DNA of 64,000 nt from Crocodylus rhombifer (lineage: Eukaryota; Chordata; Crocodylia; Crocodylidae): positions 745,507 through 809,506 of the forward strand of contig JAVSML010024592.1 in NCBI GenBank assembly GCA_038503035.1. The letters are read 5' to 3'. Below, piece by piece: positions 23,075 to 36,284 of this stretch. The notes beneath the pieces were generated by a model. The model saw nothing but the letters and a program-made list of their open reading frames with translations. It did not search any database and was not told where the DNA came from. How positions within the stretch are numbered: position 1 is the first letter of the stretch; each line of letters starts with the position of its first letter. The position numbers and the translations under genes were made by a program.

Positions 23075-26000
23075 GCCAAACAGGGTAGAAAAAATACAAG
23101 TGAAAGTATCATGGGGAAAAATAGGAGGTACTTTTTTTTTTAACTACATAATGAACTGGTCTCTGCTATGGGAGCTGATTCAGCAGTGCAGAGCATGAGT
23201 GTTAAATAGGGACAGCAGGAAGAAAAACATCCAACTTTTGTGTTCTGTCTCTCAAACGATGGAGAATGCAGAGAACAGAGCTGTCTGTCTGAAATTAAGG
23301 TGAAAAAAAACTAGAGGTTAGGCTCTATCCCAGAATAATGCCTCATAGGATAGAACAGTGGCTGGTTCAGCTGATAGAAGCTGCTACTAGACAAGATGGA
23401 GGATTAAACAACTCTGAGAGCAGAAAGCAAGATGAAGGGAGAACCTGGCCTCCTTGGGAAAAATGGCCATTGCCCAGTAATTTTGATGAAACAGAATTAC
23501 ATTGCAACAAAAGAGGGATTTTTTTTTTGGAGAATTATGCTTAATGAGGATAGAGATAGTTTGGAAGAACATAATATGAAAGGAGTCCAAGTCTTCATGT
23601 CAGTTTGCAGCTGTTGATCTGTGTTGGCTAGAAAATGATATTTAGAGATTTGTTTTTGGGACCTGGCTTGAAGGTAGAGTAGATATTGTAACAGCAAGTG
23701 TTCATTGGCTTCTAAAAGCCTATTAGTGACAAAGTTTGCTTCAAGGCCCACTGTATTTGAAGCCAGCAGACAAACAGGCTGGGAAATTGAAAACAAGTAC
23801 CACTCTAATCCATAACAAAAGATAGCTTTGCCACATTGGAGCCAGGTCACAGTGACTAGTTGCAGAGACCTTGTGATTTCTGGTTTTGGTGGACAGACCA
23901 AATGAGGAGAGTGGGGCATGTCTAAATTAAGGCACTGGTAAATGATCAAATTAAGATGTGTGCATTTGATGGGTTTGTTGGAACAAAGGAATATGCTGAC
24001 AGAACAGAACGTGGACAGTATGATGACCACAGGGAGACCAATCAATGATGCCCAGAAATGAAGAGTCAGCGGAGGAGAGAGGGAATACAAAAGGGAATAC
24101 AAAAAGAGTAGCAAAGGGTTCCTGAGGTGGGATTATGAGGCCACCATGGACAGGGGGCATATCACCAGCCCATCTCACCCACCTCAATGTGGGGGGGAAT
24201 GGGGTGGGAGTGGGTCTCCAGGCTGCTGACATCTAAGAAAACCACAGGATCAAGCTCGTATGCTGGCCAGATGTACCTTCCTTCTGTGACAACCCTAGGA
24301 CTGGTAGACATAGAATTGGGAGGTAGGAGAGGTGTGTATTTTATTTGCCTTGCCTGCATTATTCTTGTACGCTGTCATTGTGTATCAATAAAATTTGCTG
24401 ATTATTGGATGGAAGAAGTCTTGGTTGGTCTGAGGGTTTGGGTCCACTCAGATTAAGATATCTGGGTCATAAATCCAGTGCTAACAATTGGCACCTATTT
24501 ACAAAGCACCTTTCTCTGGCCAAGTTCACTGTTTGGTTCTCCATACCCAAGCATTGTCTCCACAAATGATATGCTTACTTGGCCAAAAAAGGACTCAATG
24601 ATCTTTCATCTCCCTTTCTGCTGCTTATGGAGCAAGACTGAGGGGTCTACTAGTAATTTGGATGTTCAAGACCACTATCCTACCTACTGAATCAGAATAT
24701 TTTATGCATGAGACTACTTGGTGACCCTCAGATTCCAGCTAGTTCATTGCTGAGTGTTTTAGCAGAAACAGCCAGATAAATATGCTAATCCTAAATTACC
24801 TCTTTGGCAGGTAATAGAATCTGTCCTGGAATGTTTCTTTAGCTTGGTGATGCGGCCATGTGGCAGGGACAGCTAGTTCTTTTGCATACTTGGCTATGAG
24901 TACCACTACTAGGCTGAATAGTACACTATCCCTTTGGATGCCTGGCTATTTTAGAGAAAGTTGTCATCAAAGGGCAGTTTTAAGGTACAAAAAGCAAGCA
25001 GAGAAAGCTGCTTCTTTAGGAATGGCTCAGGGAAGGTGTCTCAAGCAATCCTACCAAAGAACCACATTGATAAATATGTCCATGGGATGAAGTGGTGGCT
25101 AATTTGGACAACTTTGGTTCTCTGGAAATTCAGGTAATAGTGAGCTGATAATCTATCAGGCTTCAGCAAATGGACTTTCTTCATCCTATCTTTACTAGCA
25201 GGAATCTGTGAGATGATCAAGGAAAGCTGTGTTGGAGAGATTATACATTAATCACAGCCTAGGCTGATAAAGGCCATCTAATCACCCGTTGTAACATTTT
25301 CATAATTACTGCCTTTCACTCTTTATCTTGTGGCTGATGTACATAGGAACACTTACTATGAGGGTCTGGCACTCAGTTCACTTCAGGCTCTTGATAACAT
25401 GTTCACCTTTGAATACTCTCTGTGACACTAGCAGAAAACAGCCCATGTCCACAGAGCCCATTAACTTCTGAGCATAGAGAATTTTATCAGAGGCAAAGGG
25501 AGTTAATTTACAGAGTATTTGGCTCTGGAGCACGATTAGATTACTATGTTGCACAGCTGGTTTGGCCTTGGGAGATTGTGAGGCTAACAACAGCACTTTA
25601 AAACCCCCCCCCAATATTTCTAAGAAGCACAGACACGTTCAGGGAAGTATCCAGCAAAGTCCAGTGCCAGACAAGTTTTGGCTGTGGACTCACCGCTCCT
25701 CCAAATGTTTAACTATATGACTGATATCTCCCAGAAACTGGATTCCTACACCCATGCACCCACATACACACGCATGCATGCATGTATGTGTGAATACACA
25801 CCAACATTATTATAGTCCCTTTCCCTCCTCTGTTGGTAGAGGGATGTGTGGTGTCAGTTTGGCTGTCAAAAGTAGCTGAAGCACAGACACTTCAGATGAA
25901 GTTTAGAAGGAGGATAAAGGAAGCTTGGTAGCTTGGTGGTCCCCCACTGACAAGAGAGAAAGAGTAACTTAATACTCTACAATCCCTCCAGTTTATAACG

Positions 26001-26925
26001 CTTACACCACAGGGGATGTTAAGACTGAAGGAAGTAGTGCTGCACCCATTCCCTCTATTTTTAGCTTTTTCCTCAGGGTCTATTCAGAGAGTCCATCCTG
26101 ACAGAGGTTCTGCTCTGCTCTTTAGCCCATCAACTGTAAAGAGCAACATCCTCTGTTATGCAGAAACACACAATTTACCTATTTCAGTGGTACTTACTCC
26201 TGAAACCAGTGGGCTACACTGATTAAAATTGAAGGTCATAGCAGTTTGTCCCTTGAACACTAGGAATGAGCATTAGTGCTTGAAATCAAAGAAAAACTCC
26301 AATGTAGACAAGGCTTAAACAATCAGGTGGAGGGGAAGGAAAATTCCAAAGACAAATAGAAATGCCATTCTCAGTGCAGGGAAGGCTTGCATGCATGGTA
26401 TATGCTGGAATCTGCCTAGTAACAAGAGGGAGATTTGGAGGATAGTGAGCAGCGAAGAAGGCAAGGAAATTCCTACCTGTGTCCCTGTAAGAGCTCTATC
26501 CTCAGGAATGCTCTCCAGCAGTCTCTCCTGGTGGTTGTAACTGTAGGCACAGCTGGACTTTGGTAGAGCAAAGGTTGATTTAAAAGATGATTTATTTAAC
26601 TGAGTTTCACTGCATAGGTTATCTACTTGATAACCTGCCTTGGCCCAGTCTGCTGAGCTACAAATTGCTTCTCCCCTCTCAGCAGCTTTGAATTCCACTC
26701 CATTGTTCCACTGATTATTACACCAGCAAACTAAGGTTTCTTCAGGAGTGGGTCCAAGACAAGCCTGATCTTTGAGCCTTTCCCAGACAGACAATGAAAA
26801 TAAGGAGCAGGGAAATGTCAGACTGACTGATGGGTGAATGCAGATATATATATATAGGTATATGTGCTATATACTTGTCTAGATCTTGGATAGGCACTCT
26901 GAGTTTGCAAGGCAGATTGTGGCTA
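23075..26925. other. Upstream flank of PDZK1; no coding exon seen
   Basis: The PDZK1 5' untranslated exon and promoter should lie on this side on the - strand, but nothing in the sequence fixes them. The only structured element I recognise is a dispersed repeat at 23940-24420. Open frames here are short and without known domains. Confidence 0.4.
23940..24420 (+). repeat. Dispersed repeat ending in AATAAA, copy 1
   Basis: The block has a second copy in inverse orientation at 39655-40030 (for example aatatgctgacagaacagaa and tatgatgaccac match the inverse of tgttctgtcagcatattcc and gtggtcatcata there). Near its end both copies carry tgtatcaataaa or a close form, an AATAAA signal at 24387-24392. 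This suggests a retroposon or LTR 3' region; class not determined. Confidence 0.55.
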
Positions 26926-26929
26926 GAAA

Positions 26930-27185
26930 TCAATGATATTTGTATAACTGCAGCACCTAAGGAAGACTGTAGCCCCATATTATTAGGCACTGCAGGAAAA
27001 AACATAGTCATAGTGCCTGCCCCAGAGACCTACAATTTAACACAGAAGGAAGACAAAGGGTAGGAAGGAAGCAAGAGGCCCAGCAAAGTGCTTTCAGCCG
27101 GAGGACAATGGAAGGCCTGTTCAAGGTCAATGGTAGAGCCGGGAATAGGATCCAAGTCCTTTGACTGCCAGTCACTTTATTATGA
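26930..27185 (-). repeat. MIR-type SINE
   Basis: Read on the - strand it carries the MIR order: gactgccagt context, ggacttggatcctattcccg, gctctaccattgacc and later ttgtaggtctctggggcagg. Its + strand forms are typical of amniote genomes. Diverged but recognisable. Confidence 0.65.
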
Positions 27186-27189
27186 GCCC

Positions 27190-28790
27190 CCGGGGACTGC
27201 ACAACAGTTGAGGTAATGTGGTGTTGTCATAATGCAGCTTTATTTGATATTCCCTACATGAGCTGGCTCCATCAGCTTGGTGGATACTGGAGACGTTACA
27301 GGCTATTAATTGCTTTAAGAACAGTAATTTGAGCCTATGTAGATGTTCCAGTGGAGTCAGAAGAGAGGGCCGATGTTTGTAGGTAGATTCCAGAAGGATC
27401 AGAACCCATGGAGAAGAGCCTGGCAGCCGAGAGGGGGCTTGGGATACCCTTTTTCCTGGAAGGAAAATTCCATAGCTGGGCATGGGGTTGTGAATACCCT
27501 TTGTGACTGGAGAGCAGTCGGCCTCAAAGGCAGGCAAGAGAAGGGTGGGGGTTCTTGTGTAATAGGTCAGTGCAATAAGGGTAAAGTTCTTTGGAGGGAA
27601 TGAGTCAGCAGCTGCAAGCATTGGAGAGAGGACCTCTATGTGGCTCAGAGCACTTGTCAGTGTGGTCTGCATGAGAGGCCCTCCACTGTACCCTGTGTCT
27701 GAAAGCTTTTAATGTTCAGCATGGCCTACCCCATGTGCTCTGAAATAGCGAGATTGGCCCCCAAATCATGAACTTAACTTAAAAAATCATAAAGCAGGAC
27801 TTCTATCATTTGCTTTTCTGATTTTGGAGTCATTTAGGGCATGTTCTCAAGCACTGTTGCATATCTGTGATGTCTAGACCCTTAAAAAACAGCTCATGTA
27901 ATCATACGCCTCCAGAAGCTGGGTCTGTGGTCACTTAAGGCCTGTTATGCTCCATCTCATGTTTATTTCTATCGCAGCAGAGGTGAGTGTGGGTGTTTCT
28001 GCACCCTGGGCAGGGGTGGCTTGTGGGTCAGCATTAGGGGCAATGCTGTCAGCAGCAGTGCTGGCTGGGCTGCTGTTTTTGCAACCCACCCCATAACTCA
28101 ACCTCCCCCTGTGTATCACTCAGCTATGTTACTGCATTTGTCACATTATTAACACTTGGGGAGTAACTACTTTAAAATAAGTGTGTGTTTCTCCACTCAG
28201 AAACTCCTGCTGGAATCAGATGCAAGCTCGGAGCAAACTCCATAAGGCTTATCTATGCTACCTAAGGAGTCATCTGTTTACAAGCCATCATTCCAGATTT
28301 ATAGCAGGGATAAACTATAACTCTGCCAATTCAATGGTATGTTGTGGTGCCTGACTGAGCTAAGGTTACAGTATCATATTTGCATATTTTCCCTTCCTCT
28401 CAAGGGAAGAAGCTTTGTTTGATTTTAGAATCTTAGTGCCAATCCCAGGTTTTACTAAGCATACAGTAAGCTGGTGCAGAAGCCTGTGAGTAAAATAACT
28501 TTTGGCACTTCTGTAGCACCTCCATCCCAATGAGAGATTGTAATTATTCCTGCCCCCCCATTATTCAAACGGGAAAGCAGACAAACATAGAGCTAGGCTT
28601 AGAAACTGTGCAGACACACATCCTGGCTTATTAATAGACACAATGAAGCACAAAAGATTATAGATCATTAGAAAAACAAGCACCTTCCCCCATGCAATAC
28701 AGCTCAGTCTAACTAACTCTGAAGGCTGAAGTGCCCATCTCTGTATAGCCAGGTAGGCAGTTCATGATTTATCCTTTCCGACTTGGGCTA
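27190..28790. other. Intergenic sequence, nothing recognised
   Basis: No exon-like segment, RNA gene or clear repeat was identified. A diverged SINE-like stretch may lie near 28475-28625 (attattcaaacgggaaagca). Confidence 0.4.
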
Positions 28791-30525
28791 GAGACATTAC
28801 ATGTAAACCAGTTTAAATGCTCAGAAACTGGTTTAAATCTGTAACAGAATAGGCATTCAGTGCACATAAACCAGTTTCAAAATGGCCAAAATCGGTTTGA
28901 GATAAACCTGGTTGAATGTAGACTTAACTGATTTGGCTCAAACCAGTTTATGCAATGTCTGTCCCAGCCCCTTCCTGGTTTAACTTAAACCAGAGTCCCC
29001 CAGCATCCCAACATGCTCTCTGGGCTGGGCTGTCTGCTCCAGGCCAGCAGGGCTGACCCCACTGCTTCCCAGCCAGGGCAGGGGCAAGGGTCTGGCCAGA
29101 GAGCGGTTTAATTCCCCCCTCTCTGTCCTACCATCAGGTCTGCCAGGCATACCATGACCCCTGAGGCCAAGTGGGGCAGGGAGCAGGGTTAGTCTCCCCT
29201 CTGCCCCCAATGGCAGCCAGGTTTTCCCCACCATTGGTGTCATGCTCGCTCCCTGTGGTGGAATAAGCCCCCGGCTGTCCCCTCAGCTGGATGTGGGAGG
29301 AAGGGGGAATAACTACTGTCCCTGCCCATCCCACAAGGGACACTGCTGGCCGGTGTCTAGCCCGGCCCCCTCCCTGCCACTGCAGCGGGACGGGGCAGTG
29401 CCCTTGATGGGGGCAGCGGCCCCTGTCATAATGTCAGTGCAGCCCCATGGGCAACTGGTACTACCTTAGTCGGGGGGGCACATGGCCCCCCAGTGACCAG
29501 TTAGTGACCAAGTGGGGGGGACGTCCTCTCGTGGCCAATCTCGCTGACCGGGGGTGGGGGTCAGCAAGCCCCCTGCCAGCGCTAGTGGGAGGGCACTGGC
29601 ATTCCTGCCTGCCCCCCTGCTTGTCACCTAAGCAGCGAGCATGGCTGGTCAGGGGGTGCACCAGTGCTCTCAGGGGGTGCATGTGCACCCCCATGCACCC
29701 CCTACACGTTGCCACTGATAAGCCCCTTCCCAGTGGGGGTGCTGCACTGCAGGGTGGGCAGAGCTGCAGTGGGTTGCCTTCCTGGCAGGGGGCCACGCTG
29801 TAGGGCAAGGAAAGCTGCTGTGGACCATGGCAGTGGCAGCACTGTGGGGGCTTAGGGTGCTCTGGCCCCTTCTGGGCCATGGTGCTGCCACGTGTAGCCT
29901 GCTGCAGCTCTGCCCACACCGTAGTGCAGTGCCCCTGCCTGGAAGGACTTGCGCTCTCTGACATTATGACAGGGGCTGCTGCCCCCATTGTGGGCCCTTC
30001 CCCCTCCCACTGCAGTGGTGTGATGGGGGTATGGCCAGATGCAGGCCAGCAGGGCCCCTTGGAGGGGGGGCACATAGGTAGGGGGGTTATTCCCCCTCCC
30101 TCCAGTGTCCAGTGGAGGGGACAGCGGGGGGCTTATTCCGCCTCAGAAAGGGAGCACAGCACTGACAGCGGGCAGACCTGGCTGCCACTGCAGTTAGAGG
30201 GGAGACTAACCCCCCTTACTGGCCCCCTTTGTCTCAGGGGCCATGGTGCCCTGCTGCTGCAGCAGTGAGCGGGGAGTGCCTAGCATACCTGGCTCAGGGC
30301 CTTGCTGGTGGGACAGGGAATGGGGAATGAAACCCCTCTCTGGCCAGTTCAGCCGAGGCTGGCCACAATCCCCCAGCATAGCTTCCCTGCACTCAAGGAT
30401 GTACTCTACCACCTCCTGGCTCCTGGCCTGAGCAACTGCAGGCATGTGCCCCCAGTTCCTCAGTCCGCAGTTACAAACCGGTTCAACCTGGGCAGGTTGG
30501 ATTAACCTGCCCAGGGTGAATTAGT
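28790..30525. mobile_element. Possible non-autonomous DNA element with GC-rich interior
   Basis: The left part repeats aaaccagttt in both orientations (28806 to 28955) and the right part near 30470-30505 carries accggttcaacctgggcagg, related in inverse sense. Between them lies a GC-rich block with many ggggg and ccccc runs and long spurious open frames on both strands. The pairing of ends is by eye and the class is not known. Confidence 0.35.
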
Positions 30526-31299
30526 TCAGGCTCTGGCTTTTTGGATATCTGTTCCTAGCCTTGCAGACACACCTGGTCTCTTCTTGTCAGGCAAGACAGC
30601 TTAGTCACTTCCCCTTCTGTACAAAGCTTCTGTTTTGTTTTCCTCCTTGGGAGCCTTTTCCAGCTCTGCTTTGCCAGTTCTGTCTCTTCATTTCCTTTCT
30701 AGTAACTTTATATTTTCCAGGCAACAGGAAGAAGAACCAGTAGTGCTTCTTATCTGTGTATTCTTTAGATATTTTTTTCTGGTATGGGACCATCATTCAG
30801 TTTTGTAAGGGCCTCCAAGGATTAAAATGTCAGCTTTGTAAAAAGTTGAAGAAATATATTTTTTCTCCTTTTCTACACATATTGTTCAATAGCTTATTTG
30901 AGTCCAATTCAAGCTATTGCTTGGAGAAAGTTATTTTAGTTTATTTGCTTGTAAGGAGATACCAAAAAGTAAATTTTAAACTAGATGCGTGAATGGGTTA
31001 TGCTCAAGGTTCATTTTTAATCTGGTGAGCCCATGGATGGGTGATACGTAAATAACCCAAACATAGCTGTGAGTTAAATAACAAATTACTCAGAAAACCC
31101 ACACAACTTCAGGTTCATGAGATAAAGGAAATGGCATCCCTAACATTGTGCTGTTTCTAATTACTTGGTGAGCCAGTTTTAACAAACTTGGGTTGTCATC
31201 AAGGTTATAATTAGAAAGGGTGTTGAAATGTCTCCTGACATAATTCCACTGGGAGAGGAGCAGGGACATTGGTTTTGATGGAGGATCTGCAAGCAGTTC

Positions 31300-31675
31300 T
31301 AAGGGTCATAGCAAAGTAGGGCTAGAAGGAACCTCGTGAGGTCACCTCGTCTATTCCTTCGCTCATGTCAGGATCGTCACTGACTCAACCATCTCAGCCA
31401 AGTGTCTGTCCATTTGTTCCTGAAAATTTCTAGGAATGGAGATTCCACAACTTCTCTACATAGCCTGTTCCAGTGCTTAACCACCCTTTATAGTCAGAAA
31501 ATATTTCCTCATCTCCAACCTAAATTTCCCCCTGCAGCTTTAGGCCATTGTTCCTGGTCCTGTCCCTTACTGTCACAGACAATAATCTATCGCCATCCTC
31601 TCTGTAATCACCTTTCAGGTGTTTGAAGACTGTTATCAAATCCCCCCCTCAGTCTTTTCTTCTCCAAACTAAGAA
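31300..31675 (-). mobile_element. CR1 LINE 3' fragment, diverged
   Basis: The + strand carries the inverse of the CR1 tail (gggctagaaggaacctcgtg), then inverse coding for the C-terminal peptide region. It is older than the neighbouring CR1 copies and 5' truncated. Confidence 0.75.
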
Positions 31676-31892
31676 ACTTTTACAAGGTTTATTATTTTAT
31701 ATCTTAGGTTTATGCCTCAGAGTTTTGCTTGCTAAAAGTTGCCTTTTGTCAGCACAGCTTGTATGCATTCCCATTTAGTCTGTTACTGATAAAATCCAGA
31801 TTTTCTGTAAGTGAAATAAATTAACTTTCCCAACATAATATAAATCCCTTGGTGACACTATTCCCTTAGCAAAATGCTTGTATGGAAATGGC

Positions 31893-32140
31893 ATTTTCAT
31901 AAAATTATAGAACCAGAAGGGACCTGTAAGATCAAGTCCAGTCCCCTGCCATGGGCAGTAAGTTATTGGGCTCAGACAAGCTCAACCAGGTTCCTGTCCA
32001 GCCTCCTCTTGAACACTTCCAAGGATGGTAACTGCACCACCTCAACTTCACCACCTCTTCTGGGAGTGTGTTCCAGATTCTGGGGACCCTTATAGAGAAG
32101 AAGTTCTTCCTTATCTCTAGCCTGAATTTACCTGTTTTAA
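31893..32140 (-). mobile_element. CR1 LINE, 3' part of a copy split by a hAT-like insert
   Basis: On the - strand it encodes KTGKFRLEIRKNFFSIRVPR then IWNTLPEEVV and the CR1 3' tail. The upstream part of the same copy resumes at 33737 after a 1.6-kb insertion. Confidence 0.8.
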
Positions 32141-33736
32141 CAGTGGTCACCAACCAGCTGATCCCAGTCGACTGGTCAATCATGGAGCCTCTGACAGCTG
32201 ATTTCAGTCTGGGGGAGGGCTGAGCATGTGTGCACTCAGCTCCCCCAGACTGAGATTGACTGTCAGAGGCTACAGGATTTCATAGATTTCATAGACATTA
32301 GGGCTGGAAGGGACCTCGGGAGATCATCAAGTCCAGCCCCCTGCCCAAAGGGCAGGAAGTCAGCTGGGGTCATAGGATCCCAGCAAGATAAGCATCCAAT
32401 TTACTCTTGAAATTGGTGGATCGGGAGTGGTGGGACAATACCCCTCTGTGCCCTGCCACCCTGCGGTGAGGGAGGGACTGGGGCAGGGGTAAGTGGGGCC
32501 CCAGTGGGGATGGGGGAGGGTCAGAGCCTGGGTGGCTTGTCCAGAGGTGAGGTGGGGCTCCCACATTGCACGCATCCCAGCGGAGGCCTAGGGGCCATGT
32601 GCCCTCCTGATCGGTGTGCAGGGCAGAGGTGGCTGCTGCTGCATTCTGGGCTTTGCACCTCAAGCCCTGTGTATGGATCAGGGGGGTATGGGCCCCCCCG
32701 GCCTCTGCTGGGGTGCATGTAGTGGTGGGAGCACTCCCCCACCCCACACATTTGGATGAGCTGCTTGGGCTTTAACCCTCCCCTGGCCCAGCTGGAGCCC
32801 CATTCACCCAGTGGCAGAGGGCACAGGGGCATAGGCAGTGGAAGTGGGGGCTAAAAGGTCTTAGCCCCCCCAAATGTTGGGCAGTGGTAGGGCTGCAATG
32901 CAGTCTGGTCACAGGCTTCCAGTGGCTGCAGCAGTGGTGGGGAGGGGCACAGGCAGCGGTGAGGGGGAGGCAGGGGCAGGTCTTACACAGCCAGGGTGGG
33001 TGCAGGATGCAGCTGTGAGCAGCTCATCTGGGGCGTGTGGGGAGTGGGGGGGCATGCAGTCCAGGAGGGCATGGGGGCATGTGCCCCTGGATCTGCACAC
33101 GGGGGTGGGCTGGGGGCCTGGGCAGCTCCAGGTTCTTCTCAGTGCAGCACCCTCCTGTGCCTTCCCGGGCTGTATGCCCCCCCACCCCACACTCCCTGGA
33201 TGAGCCGCTCACGGCTCTGTCCTGAGCCTGCCCCACCCATGCAGGGCCTGCCTGTGCTCCACTCCCTCGCTTACTACCATGGGGGGGGGGGAGCAGATCA
33301 AGGCCCCAGCAATGAGGGAGGCACAGGTAGGAGCAGGGGCTGGAGGGACTGGGGGGACAAGCAGAGGCCTGGGGGGAATGTAGTCCCTGGGCCTCTACTT
33401 GTCCCACCACCTGGCTTAGCCAGGCCCACTCTCCCCCAGCCCCCGCTCCTGCCTGTGCCCTGCTCCCTCCCTCACTGCCGGAGCCTTGATCTGCCCCCCC
33501 ACCCCCGACCCTTTCCACTCCCACTGCTCCTTCCCCCACAGACTTACCTGCTAGGAGGGTTGGGCAAGCCCCCAAATAATTTTTTCTCCCTTTGCCTCAA
33601 TCTACCTCCCCCCCACTTCCCTGCCCACAGACTGACCTGCAAGGGATGGGGGAGGGGTGTAGCAGTGTAGGGTAGATCTTGGTTTGCTTTTTAATTCAAA
33701 AAGTGAGCTCCTACCCAAAAAGGTTGGAGACCACTG
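32141..33736. mobile_element. hAT-like non-autonomous element inserted in CR1
   Basis: The ends are inverted: cagtggtcaccaacc at the left and, read inversely, cagtggtctccaacc at the right. The cagtggt start is typical of hAT elements. The 8-bp flanks tgttttaa and ctctataa agree at only four positions, so a target duplication is doubtful. A stem near 32190-32270 (tctgacagctgatttcagtc against its inverse) lies next to the left end, and a small CR1 tail fragment (about 32275-32412) is nested inside. The rest is GC-rich and codes for nothing recognisable. Confidence 0.6.
32275..32412 (-). mobile_element. CR1 LINE 3' tail fragment
   Basis: It carries the inverse CR1 tail (catagacattagggctggaa and gggacctcgggagatcatc) and the inverse of [11 protein letters not shown]. 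It closely resembles the 3' end of the young copy at 18540-19662, so it belongs to the same subfamily. Confidence 0.85.
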
Positions 33737-35530
33737 CTCTATAAGCTTACGTCCATTGGTCCTTGTCCTCTCTTGAGGTGCCTTCCTGAAGAGTTGCTTG
33801 CTTAGATCTTGGTGTTCACCCCTGTTGTATTTGTAGGTGGCTATCAAGTCACCTCTCAACCTTCTCTTACTCAGACTGAACAGGCCCAATTCCCAGAGTC
33901 TCCTCGTAGCGCCTATCCTTCATGCCCTTGACAGTGTGGGTGATCCTTCTTTGTACCCTCTCAAGCTTATCCTTCTTGAAGTGCAGTGCCCAGAACTAGA
34001 CAGAATGCGCCTGCTGAGGCCTCACCAGTGCCAAATAGGGGACACTTCCCTAGGTCTACTGGACACACAATGGCTGATGCACACCAGAGTTCTAGTTGCT
34101 TTCCTGGCAACCTCACTGCACTGCTGGCTCATATTTATCTTTTAGTCAATCGTAACCCCCAGGTCTCATTCAGATGCTGTGCCAGCCAGGGGACCACCAC
34201 CCATCATGTAGTTGTGGTGAGGGTTCTTCCTACTGAGATGAAGGACTTTACATTTATCCCTGTTAAATGTCATCTAACTCCATTTTGCCCATGAGTCCAA
34301 TCTGTCAATGTAATCCTGGATCCCGACCCTATCCTCCAGTGTTCCCATGTTTCCCCACAGCTTGGTATTATCCGTGAACTTAATAATTGAGCTTTCCACC
34401 CTCTCATCCAAGTCATTAATATATATATTAAAGACCACAGGTCCAAGCACCGATCCCTGGGGGACACCACAGGAGATGGCCCTCCAGGATGAGGCCATCC
34501 CATCAATTACCACCCTCTGGGAGTGGACTCTAAACCAACTGTCCACCCACCTCACTGTAAACTGGTCAAGTCTAGCACCCTTGAGTTTGTTTGAGAGAAT
34601 CCCATGGGAAACAGAATCAGAAGGCTTTACTGAAGTCTAAGTCAATCATGTCCACCTCTTGTCCCTCGTTCACATGGCTAGTTACCTGGTTGTAGCAGGA
34701 CACAAGGTTTGTTAGGCATGATCAACAAAGCCATGTTCATTGCTTTTTAACACCCCGTCTGTTTCCAACTTGCAAATAATGGCCTCCTTAATAAATTTTT
34801 CAAAGATTTTACCTAGGACTGGGGTCAGACTGACTGGTCTGTTGTTTGCAGGGTCATCCCTCTTCCCTTTCTTGAAGATGGGCACCACGTTGGCCTTCTT
34901 CCAGTCATCTGGAGCCACTCCTGAGTTCCATGACTCTTCACACACCTTGGCCAGTGGTGCTGCTATTAGCTCAGCCAGTTCTTTCAGGACTTTTGGATTC
35001 AGGTCATTAGACCCAGCAGATTTGAAGACATCCAAGTGCTACAGGAGAACTCTCACCTGTTCAGGATTGATTTCATGTGGAACCTGACTTTTTCTTGCTT
35101 CTCCTTGTGTATCTGTAAATGGACTTTTTGTTGTCTTTTATTCTGGTTGCCAGCTTGATCTCCATGCCTGCCTTGCCTTTCCTTGTCTTGTATTTGCAGG
35201 CCCTGGTGATACAGGTGTATTCCTTTCTGGTTGGTTAATTGTTTAAATACTTCTTTTTTTTTTTTTTCAAAAGCTTTCTAATATTCCTGTTGAGCCAAGT
35301 GGGTCTATTGGCTCCTTTCCCATTTTTTGAGTGCATGGGGATGGCCTGTTTTTGGGCCCTGAGAATTTCCTCCTTAAGGAAGTTCCACCATTCCTGGACT
35401 TGCAAGTTGTCTGGTTGTTGGTAGCGGAGGGCCTCTCCAACTAGACTCTTGAGTTTGCCAAAATCTGCCTTCTTGAAAACCATTCCTTCAGCAACAACTC
35501 CAAAATGTCTATGTCCCAGAGATAGTGAGT
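33737..35530 (-). mobile_element. CR1 LINE, RT and upstream part of the split copy
   Basis: Reading on the - strand gives, from the 5' side, FKKADFGKLKSLVGEALRYQ, NRPTWLNRNIRKLLKKK, the RT start SNDLNPKVLKELAELIAAPL with PIFKKGKRDDPANNRPVSLT, then [20 protein letters not shown] and [19 protein letters not shown] remnants. The catalytic motif is FTDN at 34367-34378, and several frameshifts are present. The copy is inactive and older than the one at 18.5 kb. Confidence 0.88.
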
Positions 35531-36284
35531 CAAACTTTTGAAACCTACTGGAAGCTCACCTCCCCTTAAGTCACAACATATTCTAGAAATGTCTCATTTC
35601 CTGCTAGTTCACCTGTCAGAGCAGACAGACAGGAGAACTGTGATTATTATGCAAATACTGACCTGATTAATACTAAATAGCTTTGCTTTCTTAATAAATT
35701 AAATAAATATTTATAAATGTTGATAAACTCTACTGTTATTGTTTCAAGGTATGGTAATAAACAGCCAGCTCATTACTTCTTCTGTTTAAATGCTGATGTA
35801 TTTAATACTAATGTTTTCTGTTTAAATGCTGATTTTTACCTTTCTTTAACCTGAAATCAGCACTGCTCTTCCTGTATTCAGAAAAATCATAACAATTCAT
35901 CTTAAAACTCTTCCTCCAGCCAGCACAGTGGAATACTAAGATACACTGCCAACATGATCCTTTAGGCTGTCTCTCAACCCCATAGTAACTTGATGAGCTC
36001 TTGTAATTGTGCCTGAGTGTGGCAGTTCAAAATCAGCAGACATTTCGCCCCTCACTTGTGCTGGTAATATTTCACATCCTGCTTTGCAAATAGTATGCAA
36101 AATGTAAGATGTATGAAATAACAACAGAGACATTGGTGCTCACTGAGACCTACCTTAAACTTGAAGAAGTGTCCTTTCAGGCTACCATAGGCACATTCAG
36201 CATTCCTCCTGAACATACTATCTGTGTCCCTACTACATAGTTTCAAGGACCAGAGAAGAAAAGGGCAGGCCCTATCCCCAGTGT
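35531..36284. other. AT-rich spacer, nothing recognised
   Basis: No coding or repeat feature was identified between the CR1 copy and the inverted-repeat element. Confidence 0.4.

Noticed and set aside
29461..30075. 204-codon open frame in a GC-rich block
   Set aside because: Composition is Pro, Gly, Cys and His rich, and overlapping long frames exist on both strands; this is what GC-rich repeats produce.
32996..33670. 224-codon open frame on the + strand
   Set aside because: Same reason; it lies inside the GC-rich interior of the hAT-like insert and has an equally long antisense frame.
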